Positions 62,466 through 64,000 of a stretch of DNA of 64,000 nucleotides are shown in pieces (within the stretch, counting starts at the first letter, position 1; each line of letters begins with the position of its first letter). Source of the DNA: Phycisphaerales bacterium (GTDB taxonomy: Bacteria > Planctomycetota > Phycisphaerae > Phycisphaerales > JAGLTS01). The stretch lies in the NCBI GenBank assembly GCA_023135165.1, contig JAGLTS010000049.1, forward strand, positions 1 to 64,000, read 5' to 3'. The notes below the pieces were generated by a model, which was not told the origin of the DNA, searched no databases, and saw only the letters and a list, made by a program, of their open reading frames with translations. The translations under genes and the position numbers were made by a program.

Positions 62466-64000
62466 TCACGAGCAGTCGCTGCCATACACGAGCAGCAGCG
62501 CAACCAGATCATCTGAGTCTACGTCGCCGTCGCGGTCCAGATCTCCGTCGGTGTACATGGCGCCGCTGTTTGTCCCGTAGTTTGCTAGCAGGATTGCCAG
62601 GTCGGCCAGGCCGACCTGGCCGTCGCCGTCGAGGTCACCGGTGCATTGATCGTAGATCGTCAGTGTGTCGACCAGCCGGAAGGTCCCGCCTTCCAACGAG
62701 CGATAGACATGCAGCACGACTTCGCACTCGCCCACCAGCATCCGCTGGAACGTATCGTATTGCCCGGTCCCCCGCGCCTGAGCGGTGTCGATCTGCCACA
62801 CGTCGTCCTGGAGGTATCGGGAGTACCGGTGCGTGTGCGCCGTGATATACGCCGTGGCGTTATAGGCGTCGAGCAACGCCCAGAATGCATCGCGATGCGC
62901 CGGGTATTGGTCGAGACTGTCGCCGATGTGTCGCGAGTCGCCCCAGTGCATGTCGGGCTGCGGGTAGGCCGGCTCGTGGCCGAGCACGAACACCCATTTC
63001 TTCGTATTGACGCCCAGATCGTCTTCGAGCCAGGCGTAGAGCTCCGGCACGATGTCGCCGTCGGTTCCGACATCACTGACGCCGTCGTAGTACTCGTTGA
63101 GCACGACAAAATGTGCGTTGCCGTATTCAAAAGAGTAGGTCGTCTCCACACCGCCGGACGGGCCACCGTTGACAATGTAAGGCAGGTTTGCGAACTCGTT
63201 GCGGATCCACGTCATGTCCGCCGGCGTTTCAGCCTCGTGATTGCCAACAACCGGGTACCAGTCGTAGTCGGCGCCAAATTCAGCGTCGATCGCCGCGTCA
63301 ACGTTCTGCGGTGGATCGACGTCGCCCGGACAGACCATGAAGACTCCCGGCCCGCCAGTGGCTGTCACCGCGTCTAGAACCGCCGGGAATTGGCCCGGCC
63401 CTGTATAACTGCGCATGTCCGAGGTCGTGCTGAACATGAAACCGGTCAACACGTGGACCGGGAGCGCGGCTTCGTCCAGCCCGCCGCCATTGAGTGTCGT
63501 AATAGTCGCATCTCCCTCGTCGCCCACATCGATCGTAACGATCTGCTCATTGGACGCACCGGTGGCGAACGTGATCAAGAGTGCCCCGCCGGACGATCCG
63601 GCGGGTTCGGCCACCGCGGCGTTGTCGGTGAACAGAATCACCAAGACCGGACGCGTATCGTTGCTGCCGGGACTGATTGAGATCTGGACGGCGACATCAA
63701 GGCCCACGAGGCTGGACAGGGAAACCGGATCGAACGAGATCGCGCCTGCCGCGACGTTGACCGTTAGCACGGTGTCGTCGTGCCCGGCGTCGTTGCTCGT
63801 CGTGATTGTGGCGCCGCCTGACTGCCCGATGTCGATGCTAACAGCCTGGTGGGTGGCGCCGCCGACTGGAAACGTGATCGCCAGCGCGCCGCCCGTCGCC
63901 CCGACGGGAACCGCGACGTTGGGATCGTCTGTTGTCAACGTAACCTGCACCGGGACCGCATCGTTACTGCCGGGCGGTATCGCCACGATGACGTCTATGT
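62466..64000 (-). CDS. secreted metallophosphoesterase with beta repeats and dockerin-like tail (5' partial)
   Basis: The frame is open to the right edge (its codons run through 63998), so the N-terminus lies outside. Visible are at least two Calx-beta/invasin-like units (SPGSNDTRPVLVILFTDNAA, preceded by a similar PPGSNDAVPVQVTLTTDDPN), a calcineurin-type phosphoesterase domain (VVGNHEAETPADMTW, VFVLGHEPAYP, AYITAHTHRYSRYL) and a C-terminal pair of EF-hand-like loops (GDLDGDGQVGLADLAILL and GDLDRDGDVDSDDLVALL). That tail is the dockerin-like anchor of Phycisphaerae surface proteins. It probably acts on phosphate esters at the cell surface. Confidence 0.85.
   Translation of the reverse strand, partial: IDVIVAIPPGSNDAVPVQVTLTTDDPNVAVPVGATGGALAITFPVGGATHQAVSIDIGQSGGATITTSNDAGHDDTVLTVNVAAGAISFDPVSLSSLVGLDVAVQISISPGSNDTRPVLVILFTDNAAVAEPAGSSGGALLITFATGASNEQIVTIDVGDEGDATITTLNGGGLDEAALPVHVLTGFMFSTTSDMRSYTGPGQFPAVLDAVTATGGPGVFMVCPGDVDPPQNVDAAIDAEFGADYDWYPVVGNHEAETPADMTWIRNEFANLPYIVNGGPSGGVETTYSFEYGNAHFVVLNEYYDGVSDVGTDGDIVPELYAWLEDDLGVNTKKWVFVLGHEPAYPQPDMHWGDSRHIGDSLDQYPAHRDAFWALLDAYNATAYITAHTHRYSRYLQDDVWQIDTAQARGTGQYDTFQRMLVGECEVVLHVYRSLEGGTFRLVDTLTIYDQCTGDLDGDGQVGLADLAILLANYGTNSGAMYTDGDLDRDGDVDSDDLVALLLVYGSDCS

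Overview
The window looks like chromosomal DNA of a GC-rich planctomycete, probably from the Phycisphaerae side. The signs are many Tat-signalled Gfo/Idh/MocA oxidoreductases, sulfatases, DUF1080, ThuA and DUF6807 proteins, two small membrane proteins with the CPxCGYxxxGL zinc ribbon seen in that group, and a C-terminal dockerin-like tail in the last gene. This assignment is inferred from protein families; no rRNA or other marker gene is present.

Region 1 (1-10846) is a beta-glucan-type utilisation block. It holds a 5'-truncated GH9 gene, a cupin glucose-6-phosphate isomerase, a second lipoprotein GH9, an SSS sodium/solute symporter with a 67-residue membrane partner, a DUF4832-like secreted protein, two small genes and a convergent third GH9. 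Region 2 (10847-18835) is a mosaic. A 142-bp perfect direct repeat, carrying the 3' half of an initiator tRNA gene plus its terminator, brackets a 6.3-kb segment with a membrane spermidine-synthase-like protein, a PCMT, IS relics and a zinc-ribbon pair. Region 3 (18836-22551) is a + strand operon of oxidoreductase, TIM-barrel isomerase and oxidoreductase, with TTG/GTG starts. Region 4 (22616-27740) is a tight - strand operon: a plant-like glucuronokinase, a UTP-sugar-1-phosphate uridylyltransferase and a DctPQM TRAP transporter. Read together it suggests uptake of a uronic acid and direct conversion to a UDP-sugar. The first gene of this operon was beheaded beside an IS3 relic.

Region 5 (28107-37611) has two - strand operons of Gfo/Idh/MocA enzymes with DUF1080, DUF6807 and ThuA-DUF6807 proteins, separated by IS relics and a sulfatase stub. 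Region 6 (38486-54797) begins at its far end with a radical-SAM sulfatase-maturating enzyme (with a SEC-C tail). It is followed with almost no gaps by six Cys-type sulfatases and a PhoD-like phosphatase; a penicillin-acylase-family gene lies beyond. A decayed formylglycine-generating-enzyme gene sits just upstream, next to a collapsed copy of the tRNA-repeat. Region 7 (56078-64000) has a B12-binding radical SAM protein, a membrane protein, a frameshifted sulfatase pseudogene, a GH29 + GH43-like fusion and a partial secreted metallophosphoesterase.

The strongest novelty candidates are the uronate-salvage operon, the family of recombination-site-like repeats built on an initiator tRNA half, and the anSME-led sulfatase operon with a dead FGE gene beside it. 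No CRISPR array, rRNA or intact mobile element was seen.
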